A stretch of 64,000 nucleotides of DNA from Temnopleurus reevesii (lineage: Eukaryota; Echinodermata; Echinoidea; Temnopleuroida; Temnopleuridae), in contig BQKZ01000061.1 of the NCBI GenBank assembly GCA_036244855.1, positions 143,311 through 207,310 of the forward strand, in the 5' to 3' direction. The translations under genes and the position numbers were made by a program. How positions within the stretch are numbered: position 1 is the first letter of the stretch; every line of letters begins with the position of its first letter. Below the pieces are notes generated by a model. That model had not been told where the DNA came from. It saw nothing but the letters and a program-made list of their open reading frames with translations, and searched no databases. Below are positions 27,601-41,800 of this stretch, piece by piece.

Positions 27601-30600
27601 GGTTTGCGATAGATCCTTTGATGAATGAATTAAAGAATATAAGAAAGTAAACTTATTATTAGATGTTCCTTAGAACCAACTATGTGTCCATAGTATTTCT
27701 TGACTGTATCTTTACGGAACAGACTGTAATATGGTATTGTATAACTTGATTATTTCTTAACGTTTGTAACCCAGGTATGACAAGAAGGACACCACAAAAA
27801 TCAGCTTGATTGACATCCAGTTCCTGACTGCTATGGGCCCACCTGGTGGAGGTCGTAACCCCATCACACCCCGCTTCCTGCGTCACTTCAACGTCATTGG
27901 CATTGTGCCTTTCAATGATGAAACTATGCAGAGGATATTCACCACCATTGTCAGCTATTATATGAGGGTAAGCCAGACCCAATATTCATGGCATTAAATG
28001 TTATTGACAGTAACTGTTAGTTTCACAATCCTTCATACCTTTGATTCTTTTTGTACATAGATGCCAACCAAATATTATTTAGACTCTTTTTAAAATGTTT
28101 ATGAAAAAGAGGAGAAATTGAATTCAACAAATATATTATGCTCATAATATCTTGTATTAAAATTTTAAGCAAATTTATATACAAACCAATAATCAATGAT
28201 TTGCTCAATAGTGCATGGAAAGATATAGGTTATCTATCAAAGTGATGTAATTATTTCCATTTTTTTTTTATCACTGGTTGTATTTTGTAATTGTTTGGTC
28301 CATCAAATTAAATATATTTTTTGAAACAATAGTATGGGTAGCTAAAATGATGAATTTGTCAATTCTTTTCACATGGTTAGCTCTGCACTGATACTGTGCT
28401 CAACAATATTTTGATATCAAATTGAGTTTTTTGTAAAGATCCTGGTTGGGGGAGGAGGGGGGGGGCAGAATTAGTAACTGATCAAATTTATATATTCTTG
28501 TCCTTTTCTTTTCTCCAAAAGGCAAATGAGTTCCCTCCAGAGCTGTACACAAGTGGCAACATGGTCGTCCAGGGCACCATGGAGGTTTACAAGCAGGCCA
28601 TGGACAAACTCCTCCCCACACCGGCAAAATCCCACTACACCTTCAATCTTCGGGACTTTGCTCGTGTCGTCAATGGTGTGCTTCTTATCAAGAAGAAGGC
28701 CGTGGAGAGCAAGAGGACACTCACAAGACTCTGGGTGCATGAGGTCTTCCGTGTATTCTACGATCGTCTCATTGATGACCAAGACAGGGAGTGGCTCTTC
28801 CAGTGAGTGCTTTAATTTTGTTTATGATAAAAGATTTGGTTTGAAATATTATCAATTCTTGTATGAGAAATCAATATCACAAAGTCCTTTAAAATAGCCC
28901 TGTGACAGCTACAAGAATCAACTTTGTATATGCTCATCACCATTTGCGTTGAAAGTGGGTCGTAATCAATTTAGACCTTCTTCAGCAAAATACCGCTAGC
29001 TGCTGCATTGCAAATTGCCGTGGAGCAGTTTAGCAAAACTATCAGCAGAATAGGCAGATAAAGTAGATTGCAAGAATTGTTCCTTTTGGAAAACCGTCAG
29101 TGTCATAACCCTGTATCTTTGTATATTTTCTGAAGGACTGTTGGATGTGAAAATGTTTTGTTGTCTATTGATTACATATTTATTTTAATTTATCCTGCCT
29201 CATCCTTTGTACTAGGACTGTGCAAAAATATAGTCCAGGACATCTTCCAGGAAAGCTTTGAGGAACTGGACCTCGAGGCATGTGGCATCAAGCAAGACAA
29301 CAAGCGATCCCTGATGATCGGTGACTAAGTGAGTCCTGAATTAAATATGAATGTTTTTTCTCTCACTTTTCCTAGACTCTGCAAGAAGCTCGTGAAGGAA
29401 ATCTTCAAGGACAGCTTTGAGGCCGTCTTTGAGCATTTAGACCCTGAGGCACGTGGGATCAAGCAAGACAACATGCGATCCCTGATGTTCGGTGACTACA
29501 TGAACCCTGAGGCCGACGATGAGGACAAGCAATACGAGGAGGTGATGTCTCTGGAGGAGTTCAACAAGGTGGTGGACTTCCAGCTGGACGAGTACAACCA
29601 GATGCACAAGAATGGCATGAATTTGGTTATCTTCAGGTAAGCATTGTGACAGGCATATGATTTTGGAACTTTGAGACAAATTTGTTGTTTCATATTTTGT
29701 TTTTTTTCTGAGCAAATGATTCTCTAGAATATACTTTTTTGATATTGAAAACTGTAGTATTAAATTTGTTTTCTTACAGTGCAGAGTATTTAGTTTGACA
29801 TGAGTATTTGTATAATAATGATGTGTTTTTTAACCGAATAAAGAGATAGTCAAATTTAATGAATAAATACGAAAATGAATGGAAAATTTTTAAGATGGGG
29901 CCATGATGTGAAGTCAGAGCATGGCCCTTTCATCAGCTCCTTTCCTTTTCCCCCTCTTCGCCTCTGGAAGTTGAATTCAATTGTTTCATATCTCACAATT
30001 TTGTAAATAGTATAGATATCTTGGGGCCTTTGCAAATATTCATCATTTATGGTAGCTACTTTAGAAATGATGAATAGCCAATCAACAAAAAATTATTCCA
30101 CAGGTGTCATGGAGAAAAAAAAGTTGCTATAAATGATATGCTATATGAAATGGAACCCTGATGTTAGAACAACTCATTTTACATTATTTTTCCTCCCCCT
30201 TCTGAAATCCAGGTACGTTCTCGAGCACTTGTCGCGCATCAGTCGTATCCTGAAGCAGCCCGGTGGCAACGCCATGTTGGTGGGCGTCGGTGGCAGCGGT
30301 CGCCAGTCCCTGACCCGTCTGGCCGCTCACATGGCTGGCTTCAGTCTCTTCCAGCCAGAGATCTCCAAGAGCTACGGCATGAATGAATGGAGGGAAGATC
30401 TCAAGGTGAGAATTTTGCCAAAGTTGGTGTAGATTTAAAGTGTTGCATCATACTGGCCAGGTTTTCATGAATACTTGTTCTGCTCAATTTTTGCACCAAT
30501 ACTTTGGGGATATTTCAATCATATTCATGCCTCTTAAAAAATATATTAGCTTCATTAGCAGGAAGAGAAAAAGAAATAAGAGGAAATCAAGAAATATTTT

Positions 30601-33600
30601 GATTCTCTTTTTGTGGTAATAATTCAGTTTATGCTAACACCTTATATCTCCTCGAAAATTGGTTTGAAACGCATGANNNNNNNNNNNNNNNNNNNNNNNN
30701 NNNNNNNNNNNNNNNNNNNNNNNNNNNNNNNNNNNNNNNNNNNNNNNNNNNNNNNNNNNNNNNNNNNNNNNNNNNNNNNNNNNNNNNNNNNNNNNNNNNN
30801 NNNNNNNNNNNNNNNNNNNNNNNNNNNNNNNNNNNNNNNNNNNNNNNNNNNNNNNNNNNNNNNNNNNNNNNNNNNNNNNNNNNNNNNNNNNNNNNNNNNN
30901 NNNNNNNNNNNNNNNNNNNNNNNNNNNNNNNNNNNNNNNNNNNNNNNNNNNNNNNNNNNNNNNNNNNNNNNNNNNNNNNNNNNNNNNNNNNNNNNNNNNN
31001 NNNNNNNNNNNNNNNNNNNNNNNNNNNNNNNNNNNNNNNNNNNNNNNNNNNNNNNNNTTTGTAGGGGCCCCGTCCACAAGCTGTGCTTCTTTGGGGTCCC
31101 AAACCTATCATTCTGATTTTTCTTGCTCTTTCAAATGTACTTTTATTGTGTCTGATTTGGTTTGAATAAATATACTATACTATACTATACTAGATCCAAA
31201 GTGTTAGATCATACTGGCTAGGTTTTCATTAATGCTTGTCCTACAAAATTTTTGCATCAATCCTTTGTCGACATTTTTATCATAGTTTGTATTTTGTATT
31301 CAAAGATTTTGATTCTTTGTTCTGAAAGAATATATCAGCTTATTCAGCAGGGAGAGAGAAAGAAATAAGAGGAAATCAAGAAATATTTTGATTCTCTTTT
31401 TGTGGTAATAATTCAGTTTATGCTAACACCTTATATATCCTCGAAAATTGGTTTGAAACCCATGAGCAATAATTACCTTCATTTATCCAACTTTTTGACC
31501 CATTATTTCCACCGGACATATATCATCACTGTAACCTTAAATAAAATTGCAAAATTGTTAGTGATCTTGCTATAATAAGCGAAATGATTCTCTTAATCCC
31601 TTTTTAGAACCTATTGAAGAATGCAGGAGCATTTGGCAAGCCTACTGCCTTCCTGATCACAGACACACAGATCAAAGAAGAATCATTCTTGGAAGACATT
31701 GACAACCTTCTCAACGCTGGTGAAGTACCCAACCTTTACCCTCCAGATGAGAAGGCAGAACTCTTGGAGGTAATTTTCTTGTTTTCACAAGTGAAATTCT
31801 TCTCACAGTTAAAACTCCTTGGGATGTTGTTTGAAAGTTGCAAATTGATTGCAAGTTGCAGTTGATCGAAATGTGCCAATCAAATCCGGTTACGTGCGTG
31901 TATAATTAGAAGCGCAGACTGTGCGCAAAAGAAAATGCACATTTTAATTTGCAACTGATTTGCGGTTGATTTGCGACCAATTGCAACTTCGTAATAACTA
32001 CCCTCTAGTCATATTGCATTATAATTTAACTGTGTCCTCATATCTAGTACATGCAAGAGTCACGTTCATGAGTCACTCTCAGTTTCCTTTTGATATTGAT
32101 TTGTTGGATTATTTTGCAGTTTAGAAAGTGAGCCATAGTCTTGCTTTCCTGTCTGTGCTCATAGTCAGCAGAACTGAATATTCCCAAATTCAATATGTTC
32201 ACTTTGCAGCTCCTTATCCCCTATAGATGATTATTGCATATTGCTACGTATCTTCAAATTAATTGAAGTATACATGTCATGCTCTATATTAATAAAAAAG
32301 TAAAGTGTCGTTTAATTTCAAAATTGGAATGACGAATATGTTTCCCCATTATAAGATTTTATCAAACATTTTTTAAAAAGGACTTGTGAAGCATCATTCC
32401 AATGGATACTTCATCTATTGGTGCCTTTTAGTACTCTGTGGGGAACATTTCTTTTAACCTTCTCCTAGGAAATGTTTTGATATTCAGAATTCTGATCTCC
32501 ATTTATGAAAGAAGTTCTGTAATTGCCAACTTCCTAATTTTGTTCTCTATTTTCCCCTTTGATCTTGACAGGCTGTAAGACCTGCAGCCCAAGCAGGCGA
32601 CAAGAATGCAGACTTCAGTCCCCTGGCCCTCTTTGCATTCTTTGTAAACCGCTGCCGAGAGAACCTCCACATCATCATTGCCTTCTCGCCCATCGGAGAT
32701 ACCTTCAGGAATCGTCTGAGGCAGTTCCCGTCTCTCATCAACTGCTGTACCATTGATTGGTTCCAGGTTAGTTACCAGACTTTTATGTTTAAATATTTTT
32801 TGAGTGAATATTGTAATTTCATTAGAAAAATACTGAGACAGCAAAAGAAATTTAGGGGAATTAGAATAAGTCACATTTGGCAAGAGCAATACGTTTATTT
32901 TTCTGAAACTTGCGCAAGTGTTTCTTTCTTGATGATCTTGCCTACAACTGTAGCTCATTTTCACAAAGTTTGACAAAGTCTGTGAACTTTGTCTTGCCAC
33001 AATCAGTAGCTCAAGCACAATCCTGCCTTGAATAAATCAGCATTTTTTTATCCTAAATGCTCAGCTCTTCAAATCAATCTTTCAAGGACACAATAAAAAT
33101 CGTGAAAAGTAACCACTTTGTGTGAAATGATCAATCAAGACTACGGATGCAACAATGATTGCGTACATCGTCACCTGGATTTTTCACAATGATTAAATCA
33201 GGATCCTCACTGCAATTTTTTGTTCGATGACTTTTCTTAAGTTGGAACATTTGCTGTGTTAATACATTTTGATTTTGATTTAGAAGACAATTTATTTTAT
33301 GGTATGTCAATCTGTCCTACTTTTTTTATTGTTTAGGCTTGGCCTGAGGATGCCTTGGAAAGGGTAGCCAACAAATTCCTGGAAACGGTTGAGATGGAGG
33401 ATGATGAAAGGGGTAACGTCGTCAACATCTGCAAGCATTTCCATACCAGTGCGAGGAACCTCTCAGAAAAGTAAGTAGCAAGTGACGTGGCAATTTGCAT
33501 AGGGGTGTTAGAGTTTGAAACACAGATTTTATCCAAAGTTAATGCCAGCAATTAATGAAAGCTCACAGAAAGGAATAATAGAGAATAGTTGTTAGCAGGG

Positions 33601-36600
33601 AGATTTGCAGGTACTTGTGATTGATTGCCATGATACCAATAATCAATGGCACTCTTGCATGAGAACTTTAGAGATGCCAACTGTTTTGGAATGTGCATGA
33701 AGTGTATCTTTATGTAAACTCAAGGCATTCATCACATGTTAATGACTGGGAATATGGATTTTTTTGCCATGTTTTCTCATACAAACATAAATTGTGCTCA
33801 GTTGTTGCATTATTCACATTTTAATTTTGACCCCATCGTATTTTGGAACGTTAGCATCTTTGGAATCTCCTGCAAAAGTCAAACCCTGAATAAATATGGG
33901 TTACAATTGTTAATGATTTGCACTGAATTGTAAAAATCCCAAACGACCCCTTTCTGGAAATATAAGGGATACCTGATATTAATCGCTACCTCCATATTTT
34001 CATTGATATTATACAGATTCTTTTCTGAACTGGGGAGGCACAACTATGTGACACCGACCTCGTACCTCGAGCTGATCTCGGCCTTCAAGACCCTGCTGGG
34101 TAAGAAACGCGATGAGACAGCCAAGGCCAAACGACGTTACGTTGTGGGTTTGGAGAAGCTTAAGTTTGCTGAAAAGCAGGTCGGTGAGATGCAGGTAGAA
34201 CTGGTGGAATTGCAACCCAAGCTGGTGGTGGCTTCGGAGGAGAATGAGAAAATGATGAAGGTAGGATGTTCTTTTGATTTATAGTACTCATTAAATAAAG
34301 AAAGGAAAGAAGATGAAGTGAACATGAAATGGATAGGAGAAGAAGACTTAGAAAAAAGCTGAGAAAATAGGAACAAGAAGAGAACAAGAAGAAGAAGGAA
34401 AAGGAGTTGGATAAGGAAAAGGAAAAAGAGAAAAAAGAGAAGAAGAAGAAATATCAGAAAAGAAGGAGAAGATGGAGAAAAGAACAGGAATTAGAGGAAG
34501 ATGAAGAAAAATAGAAATAGTAATAGGAAGAAAGGAAGATGAAGAGAGACAAGAGAATAAGGCATAGCCTACCAACAAAAAGAAACGGCAACAACACATC
34601 AATGGAAATTCCCAATGTCATTTGTAGAGATTTATCCTTAAACATCAATGATATTTCATGGGTACTATGTTGAATTTTCTTTAGATTTCTCTGATTCCTG
34701 TCCCACAATCTTGAAATGGAGTCAATTCCATATCGCTAAGATCTCTTTGTCTCGGCTGAATCATAGAATAACTTTTAGTATTGATAAACATGTTTTGCCA
34801 ATGTTCCCAACTTTTGTATTGGTATTCTTGATATTTACAGGTGATTGAGAAGGAGTCGGTGGAAGTGCTGGCCACCAGCGAGGTGGTGAAGCGTGACGAA
34901 GCCGCAGCCAATGAGCAGGCAGCCGCTGCCCAAGCCCTGAAGAATGAATGCGAGAGTGACCTGGCCGAAGCTATCCCAGCTCTCGAGGCTGCTCTAGCTG
35001 CTCTAAACACCCTCAAGGTACCTTAAAATTGTCTGTGATGCAAAAAAAAGAATGTCTTTCACTACTTTGTCAAGTTTTTGATACACTATGAATTTGTAGG
35101 TTTGTAAAATATCTTTAGATTTTTTTTGAGCAGTAAGTTGTCAAAGAATAGAATTTTATTCTTGTTTTGTTTTTGATTCCCAAATGAGTTTAGCTATTGT
35201 TTAAAATGTCTTCATTTTAAAGATGCTAAAAATAGAATTGACTTTATCACAGTGTATATTTTCCAATGAAGTGGAGTATTTTATTAGATTTAACAAAAAA
35301 TAGATATCAAATTTTCCTACCAGGTTGGCTATTTTAGGCATTTCTTTGCAGAAAGAATTGTCACAAAATATAAATGTCTTTTATTAGAATTTATATTTTT
35401 ATTTCAAGCTTGGTCTGAATCTTCTTAGGAATTAATTCATTGCTTGAAACAACAGAAATAGAAGGACAATTAGCATAAATCTATATCATTCTTCTTCTAC
35501 ATCTTTCCAGCCTGCTGATATCGCTGTAGTGAAGACAATGAAGAACCCTCCGGCTGGTGTCAAACTTGTGATGTCTGCCGTGTGTGTGATGAGGGATATC
35601 AAACCAGAGAAGATCAACGACCCCGCCGGGACGGGAGGCAAGATCCTAGACTACTGGGGACCCTCTAAGAAGCTTGTTGGAGATATGAACTTCTTGAACA
35701 TGCTCAAGACTTATGACAAGGATAACATTCCAGTGAGTAGAAAAGGAGTGTGATTTTAGCTCCATTGGATATATGCATACAGACCTGTCTATCGTGGCTA
35801 TCCACTGGCAGGGCGATCCTGGATTTGTTATTGAAGGGGGAGAGGAGTAATGACTTGTCAAGGAAAAACAGAAAAGGATAAAGGCCCGGGCACACCAAAC
35901 ACGGCACGGCATCACGGCACGGTATTTACGGTTGTTATTGGTCAGCGCGCTCCTCCGCGCAAAGGATGTTCAGCAATTGGCCAATCATAGGGGAGTAATC
36001 GCGTAAATACCGTGCCTTTGTGCCGTGCCGTGGAGGCGCCGTGGTGTAGTGGTCGCGACTCTCGCCTTTCAACTAGAGGGTCGTAGGTTCGAATCCTACC
36101 CAGGGCGTCAATTTCCTTCAGCAAGAAATTCATCCACATTGTGCTGCACTCAACCCAGGTGAGGTGAATGGGTACCTGGCAGGAATATTTATTCTTTGAA
36201 ATGCCAAGTGCACCGTGAATGGCTGGTGGGCTAAATCCAGGGTAATAATAATGTAAAGCGCCTTGAGCACTCAGCAGAGTGGATACGTGCGCTATATAAA
36301 TTGCATCTATTATTATCATCTATTATGCCGTGTTTGGTGTGCTGAGGCCTTAAGGGAGGGGGGGGGGGAGGGTTAGCGATGCTTCTACAAAGTGCAAAAG
36401 TGGAGAAACCTATGTTTGAGGAAAAAAGGGAGGGGGCCATGGCCCTTTAACCCCCTGGATCTAAAAGTGTGGGAAAAAAAGAAAGTGACGATGGTCATTT
36501 GAGACTAGTAACCTCTCGTGACAGAGATGTTGTCAGTTTTTTTGTTCCACAAACAAGCAATATCAATCTACGTACACTTACATACTTACATACCATAGAA

Positions 36601-38771
36601 GTATGTGTTAATTGTCTAGCAGTTGGTGGAATGTGATTGCCGCTGGGACAATTTCATGCACTTGTCCGGTGTTTGCACATTTACCGAGTTATAGATTAGT
36701 GGGGTAAGCAGAAATTTGAACTCCTCCATTGTTATTCCTGTAACGCTACTCAGTATTTGTTGTAATGGATACCATAGAAGCCTGACATCTAATAATCTTT
36801 TGATTCTCCTACATTAGGTTGCAACCATGAAAAAGATCCGCAGTGAATACATGACCAACCCCGAGTTTGACCCCGCAAAGGTCGCCAAGGCTTCCTCGGC
36901 CGCTGAGGGTCTGTGCAAGTGGGTTACAGCCATGGAGGTCTATGACAGAGTGGCCAAAGTGGTCGCTCCCAAGAAGGAGAAGCTGAAGGAGGCTGAGGAA
37001 TCGCTAGCAACCACCATGTCTATTCTCAATGGTAAGAGGTCTTGTTGTTTAGAATAGCTTGTACCGAATTATCCTGTTGGGCTGAATAAGAGTACTACAA
37101 CCTTAAATAAACAAGTATCAAACAAACAACCTAACCGAAAGCTTTCAAAAACAGTTCGGTTTTCAGGGAAGTTTTTTTTCTCCTAATTTTTTGTGTTTTT
37201 GTGTTAACTTAAAAGTTATGAACTAGAGTACTCTGTATGCTCCCCTGCAACTGGCTATGCTTGTGCGGTTTAAATCTTCACTGTCATCTTTCATGTACTT
37301 TTATCTCATTTTTAATGCTGCTTCATATTTTGTGCCTTCGCAACCGTAAAGTGATGCTGGACGCATAATTCACATTCTTCTTTTTTTTTAAACTTTCACA
37401 GGTCCTCAATGGGCCATTTAGAGAAAAAAAAAAATCTGCATAATGTTAGAGGAGAATAATTTTAGCTTTCTATATTTTAAAGAACAAAGTGATTAAATAC
37501 AAATAACTATTCATACAAGACTTGTGTTGGATTACGATGACCATATCTTCCCTCTTTGTCTTCCAGCCAAACGAGCTGAGCTGAAAGCCGTTGAGGAGCG
37601 TCTTCAGGCTCTCAAAGATCAGTTCCAGGAGATGACGGACAAGAAGGATCAGCTGGAGAAACAAGTCGATCTCTGCGCCAAGAAGCTTGAAAGAGCAGAG
37701 AAACTTATCGGTGGACTGGGAGGAGAGAAGGAGAGGTATGATATAATAATGATATAAGTTCAACGAAAGTGAAATAAAAAAAGTGTTGTCTATTATATAA
37801 TACGCCAGAGTTGTTGTTGTTGTTGGTCGGCGTGCAGACGAGGTACCGTTGCGTCCAATGACGGTTGCTAAGAGCGGCGCCTTTTCATTGATCTTCCTTT
37901 GTCCTTGATTTATTGTGACGGTATTTTGTGTACACCCCGATCAAAGGCATGCTTGGCGGTTTTCTTTCTTTTTGTTGATGTAAAAGTTTGTGTTTTTTTT
38001 TCACTGAACATGTTAAATGTAATTAGTAAAATGCCAAACTGTTATATTTATATTCATGTAATTTATGTTGTTGCTCATGTATATATGTAAAATAAATACC
38101 TCGGAAGGAGGATAAAAAGAAAAAAAATTTGATATAATTGATGTTTGGAATATTGGTATAGAGAGAGGAAGGGTAATGGCATAACTTTTTGTAATGACAT
38201 AACTTCCATTGAAACAAGTTTGTTGCTATTGATTACACATCATTGACCTCTGATCAATATGAATTATGAAATTAATTAGGAAATATCTTTGAAAAATAAG
38301 CAATTTGCTATAAGTTTGGAAAGTGATATTTTTTACCATGAATTTAGAATACTTTTAGGATAATTTTGACAGATGTTAAAAAAGGAAGTTAATTTTTCGG
38401 CAAGAAAACTAATAGGAATACATAAACAAGCCCGGGCAGATCCAGGATTTTTCCTTTTTGATAGGGAGTAGGGTGGGGATAGTTGCTTATGCCTGAAAAG
38501 CAAGAGAAAAAAAATTAATTAAAAGGAAAACAAAAGAGCCCTTTGATTCCCAATGATTCATCCTTGATTGATCATATGAAGGAGTTATCCCCAAATTTAT
38601 CCTCTCTGCCAGGTGGACACAAGCAGCTGCCAATTTGCAGAACATCTACGACAACCTGATTGGTGATGTGCTGATATCTTCTGGTGTCATAGCCTATCTT
38701 GGTGCCTTCACCTCCGCCTACAGAAACATCTGTACAACTGACTGGTCCAAGATGTGTTTGGTAGGTGGATA

Positions 38772-38819
<48 letters not shown>

Positions 38820-41800
38820 TTGATGATGATGATGATGATGACGATGGGATGACAATGATGATGGTGATGATGATGATGACGGCGATGATGATGATTTGAT
38901 GACAATGATGATGGTAATGATTATGGTGGTTTTGATGATGTTGAAGATGATGAGGATGACGGTGGTGATGATGAAGTTGATGGATGGTAATGATGAAGAT
39001 GAAAAAAAAAAAAATAATAATAATGATATAAGTAATAGTAGTAGTGACAACAAAATATCACTAACTAGGATAATGAATAAAAGTTAATCAGTTGTCTCAT
39101 GAGGCACAAATATTTAAAGGTCACAATATTTTGACTGCTGCTTCTATTTTTGTGGGCTAATAAGCTAATGTTTTGCAAGGAAGTTGCGATTGATTGCAAA
39201 TCATATACGTATAACTTTAAGTCTAATGTTCATCATGAATGATTCATGATCTATGCCTTGAAGATGTGACAACTATTATCCAAAATGATATTTGGATGTC
39301 TTTTAACTACAGGAGAAGCAAATTCCATGCTCTGCTGAGTTCTCTCTGAGTAGCACACTGGGAGAGCCCATCAAGATCCGAGCCTGGAACATTGCAGGTC
39401 TCCCCACGGACAACTTCTCCATTGATAACGGTGTCATCGTTGACAATGCTAGGAGATGGTGAGTGATATATCCTTGGGAATATTCATTTTCCGTCGTAGA
39501 TGGATTGCTATTTTGAAGCAAGGAAAGCAAGCTTGCTTTGAATTATTTCATTTTTTCAGCAAATTGTTATGGATCACAAGCAAAAAAATATGATGTACAT
39601 GTCATCATAATGCTATAGATGGATAGAACGAGCACCCAATATATGCAAATGTTGTGAAAAATTGTTATGGAATAGAAACTAACGGATGATTATTTAATTG
39701 ATTAAAGCCAGCACTATTGTTTAATATAAATGATACGATGATGAGCTTGCAGTCGATTGCAACAATTTTTCTGTAGCACTTTAATTAGATTACATTCTTT
39801 AAAATTGTTTATAAATCGGTGATTATTCAGAATTATTATGACTTGATTGAATACTGTATATCTTTATTTCTTTACAATGAATGAGGAAACTGCAGTCACA
39901 CCTGCTCTTTGGAAAGACCACATACTTAGCAATAAAGTTAACCTTCCTTAATGCCCTAGAAAGCAATTAATATATGAAATTGAACCATTCTGTAGAGACC
40001 ATCTGCACATAAAGACCCCCATTTTCTGTCTCCCTTGGGTTGTCTTCATAGACAGGTTTGACTGTATCATTCACTCACAAACTTTGGATCTCTTTTCTTC
40101 CACTATAGGCCTCTAATGATCGATCCTCAAGGCCAAGCCAACAAATGGGTGAAGAACTCAGAGAAAGACAACAAGCTCTCCGTCATCAAGCTCACCGACG
40201 GAGACTATATGAGGACCCTGGAGAATTGCATCCAGTTTGGTACTCCCCTCCTACTGGAGAATGTACAGGAGGAGCTGGATCCCTCCCTTGAGCCTATGCT
40301 CCTCAAGCAAACCTTCAAGCAGGGTAAGTTGGTTTATTTACATTCATAGTGTTCATGAACGTCATATATATAAGTTACAACACTTTAAAATGTCATCGTT
40401 ACTAGACGGTGAACAGAGCAATGTATGTTAAAAATTCAAACATGACCTGTTCCAGAAGCTTGAATGTTCAATATCTGCAGATTTTCACAATACCATTGCA
40501 TGCGGTGATCATTTTGTACACCAGGGCTATTGAAATCTTGTATAATAAGCGCATATAGATATCAAACCTAATTGACAACCACTTCTTTTGCAACGTTCTG
40601 GAAATCAAATGGTGGCTATGATATACATTTTGATATAAAGCATCCTCTTGTGTCTATGACTGGACAATTTTGGAGATGATAGAGAGAACATCGTCATGCA
40701 ATGATTTCTTGCACTCAATCCTTCATTAAATATTCAGTAAGATGCAGAAGTTACACCATATTTCCAAATATTTTGTTCGTAAAAATTGGCAAAATCTCGA
40801 TGAAAAGCTCTTCTCTTATCTCAATATTATTCAGGTGGTGTTGACTGCATCAAGCTTGGTGAGAGCGTGATAGAGTACTCCCAGGACTTCCGATTCTATA
40901 TCACAACCAAGCTACGCAACCCTCACTACCTCCCCGAGCTTTCAGTCAAGGTCTCACTGCTCAACTTCATGATCACCCAAGATGGTCTGGAAGATCAGCT
41001 GCTTGGCATTGTAGTTGCTAAAGAGAGGTAAGAGAGTATAGCTACCTCCGATCTTGTAACTAATGCCCCGGTCACATAGAGGCCCGGGAGCAACATGATT
41101 CAACAGTTCTCTTTGTTTGAAGGCAGTTAAACATTTAATTGAACAAAGAGTCGTGTTGAAGCGTGTTGCTAATGGGCTTCTATGTGACTGGGGCAATAGG
41201 CTGTAGATGCTGTTGAGAAACTTTCACTATCTAAGATAACAAGTGGCTATTTGATTCAAAGTCTCCCTTCTGCAGCGACAATAACTCTTCAGAAAAGTAC
41301 CACATACTATAGCTGCCAACTGTTACTAGTTTTTAGTAATCATTACTAATTTTGACCTCAGATATGTAAAGTTTTATGTTGAGCCTTCATACTCCAGAGC
41401 ACAGCTAACAAGAAGAAGCTCAAGGAGAGTCAAGATAAGATCCTGGAGACCTTGTTGTTACCCAAAATCAACATCCCTAAAGAATGATAAACCATCAGAA
41501 AATAAATTGGCAGAAAGCAAAGATTGTAAACCACTTGATCTTCATTTTTCCAAACAGACCTGAGCTTGAGGAGGAACGACAGGCCCTTATCCTCCAGAGT
41601 GCAGCTAACAAGAAGCAGCTGAAAGAGATTGAAGATAAGATCTTGGAGACATTGTCTTCATCAGAAGGCAACATCCTTGAAGATGAAAGTGCCATCTTGG
41701 TCCTAGACTCTTCCAAGGTAAGTGCTCTTTAATGTTTTGTGAACATGTTACAAATGGTGTAAATATGATAATAAATCTTACCCAGGTTAGCCATTTCAGT

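Noticed and set aside
38718..39087. Long open frames on both strands after exon 42
   Set aside because: They come from the GAT microsatellite and encode only His/Ile or Met repeats.
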